This document shows, piece by piece, positions 5,676 through 5,694 of a DNA stretch of 5,694 bases. Position 1 is the stretch's first letter; the number at the start of each line of letters is the position of its first letter. Source of the stretch: Lutibacter sp. (lineage in GTDB: Bacteria; Bacteroidota; Bacteroidia; Flavobacteriales; Flavobacteriaceae); the NCBI GenBank assembly GCA_004195315.1, contig SDWL01000142.1:1-5694 (forward strand), in the 5' to 3' direction. Position numbers and translations under genes: made by a program. The notes under the pieces were generated by a model. The model was not told where the DNA came from. It saw nothing but the letters and a program-made list of their open reading frames with translations, and ran no database searches.

Positions 5676-5694
5676 CTGTCTCTTATACACATCT
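5676..5694. other. Tn5 mosaic-end (Nextera-type) adapter, right
   Basis: CTGTCTCTTATACACATCT is the exact reverse complement of the first 19 bases and is the standard tagmentation mosaic end. It is synthetic and marks the right edge of the sequenced fragment. Confidence 0.97.

Noticed and set aside
1..5694. Terminal inverted repeats suggesting that the whole window is a transposon
   Set aside because: The repeats are exactly the synthetic tagmentation mosaic end, lie at the extreme edges, and no transposase gene is present.

Overview
This is an AT-rich fragment from a Bacteroidota genome, most likely the family Flavobacteriaceae. The evidence is the low GC content, the absence of Shine-Dalgarno sequences before every start codon, several exact copies of the Bacteroidota -7 promoter element TAnnTTTG, and the character of the proteins. 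Both ends of the window are the 19-base Tn5 mosaic end used in tagmentation libraries (1-19 and, inverted, 5676-5694). The biological insert is therefore 20-5675, and its ends were cut in the laboratory.

From left to right, the insert holds: the 5' part of a small two-helix membrane protein on the minus strand (20-171, cut by the adapter); a divergent promoter region with a 12-bp palindrome; glpQ on the plus strand, a lipoprotein glycerophosphodiester phosphodiesterase (244-1236); a CLC-type chloride transporter or channel with two C-terminal CBS domains on the minus strand (1233-3023), whose stop codon overlaps that of glpQ; a 52-codon cysteine- and lysine-rich ORF with a GTG start on the minus strand (3071-3229); a strong intrinsic terminator (3287-3318); aspS on the minus strand (3335-5086); a divergent promoter region; and a DoxX-like four-helix membrane protein gene on the plus strand, broken by a one-base deletion in an A-run (5224-5576). 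A possible gene start is cut off at the right edge.

The genes do not form an obvious shared pathway. aspS has its own promoter and terminator. The Cys-rich ORF and the CLC gene run in the same direction 47 bp apart with no terminator between them, so they may be partly co-transcribed, although each has its own -7 box. glpQ is a stand-alone gene for glycerol-3-phosphate salvage, and the CLC protein serves anion or pH homeostasis.

No new multi-gene system is evident. The points most worth a second look are the unannotated Cys-rich small protein, the frameshifted DoxX-like gene with an inverted repeat around its promoter, the substituted ion-pathway residues in the CLC protein, and the adapter ends.
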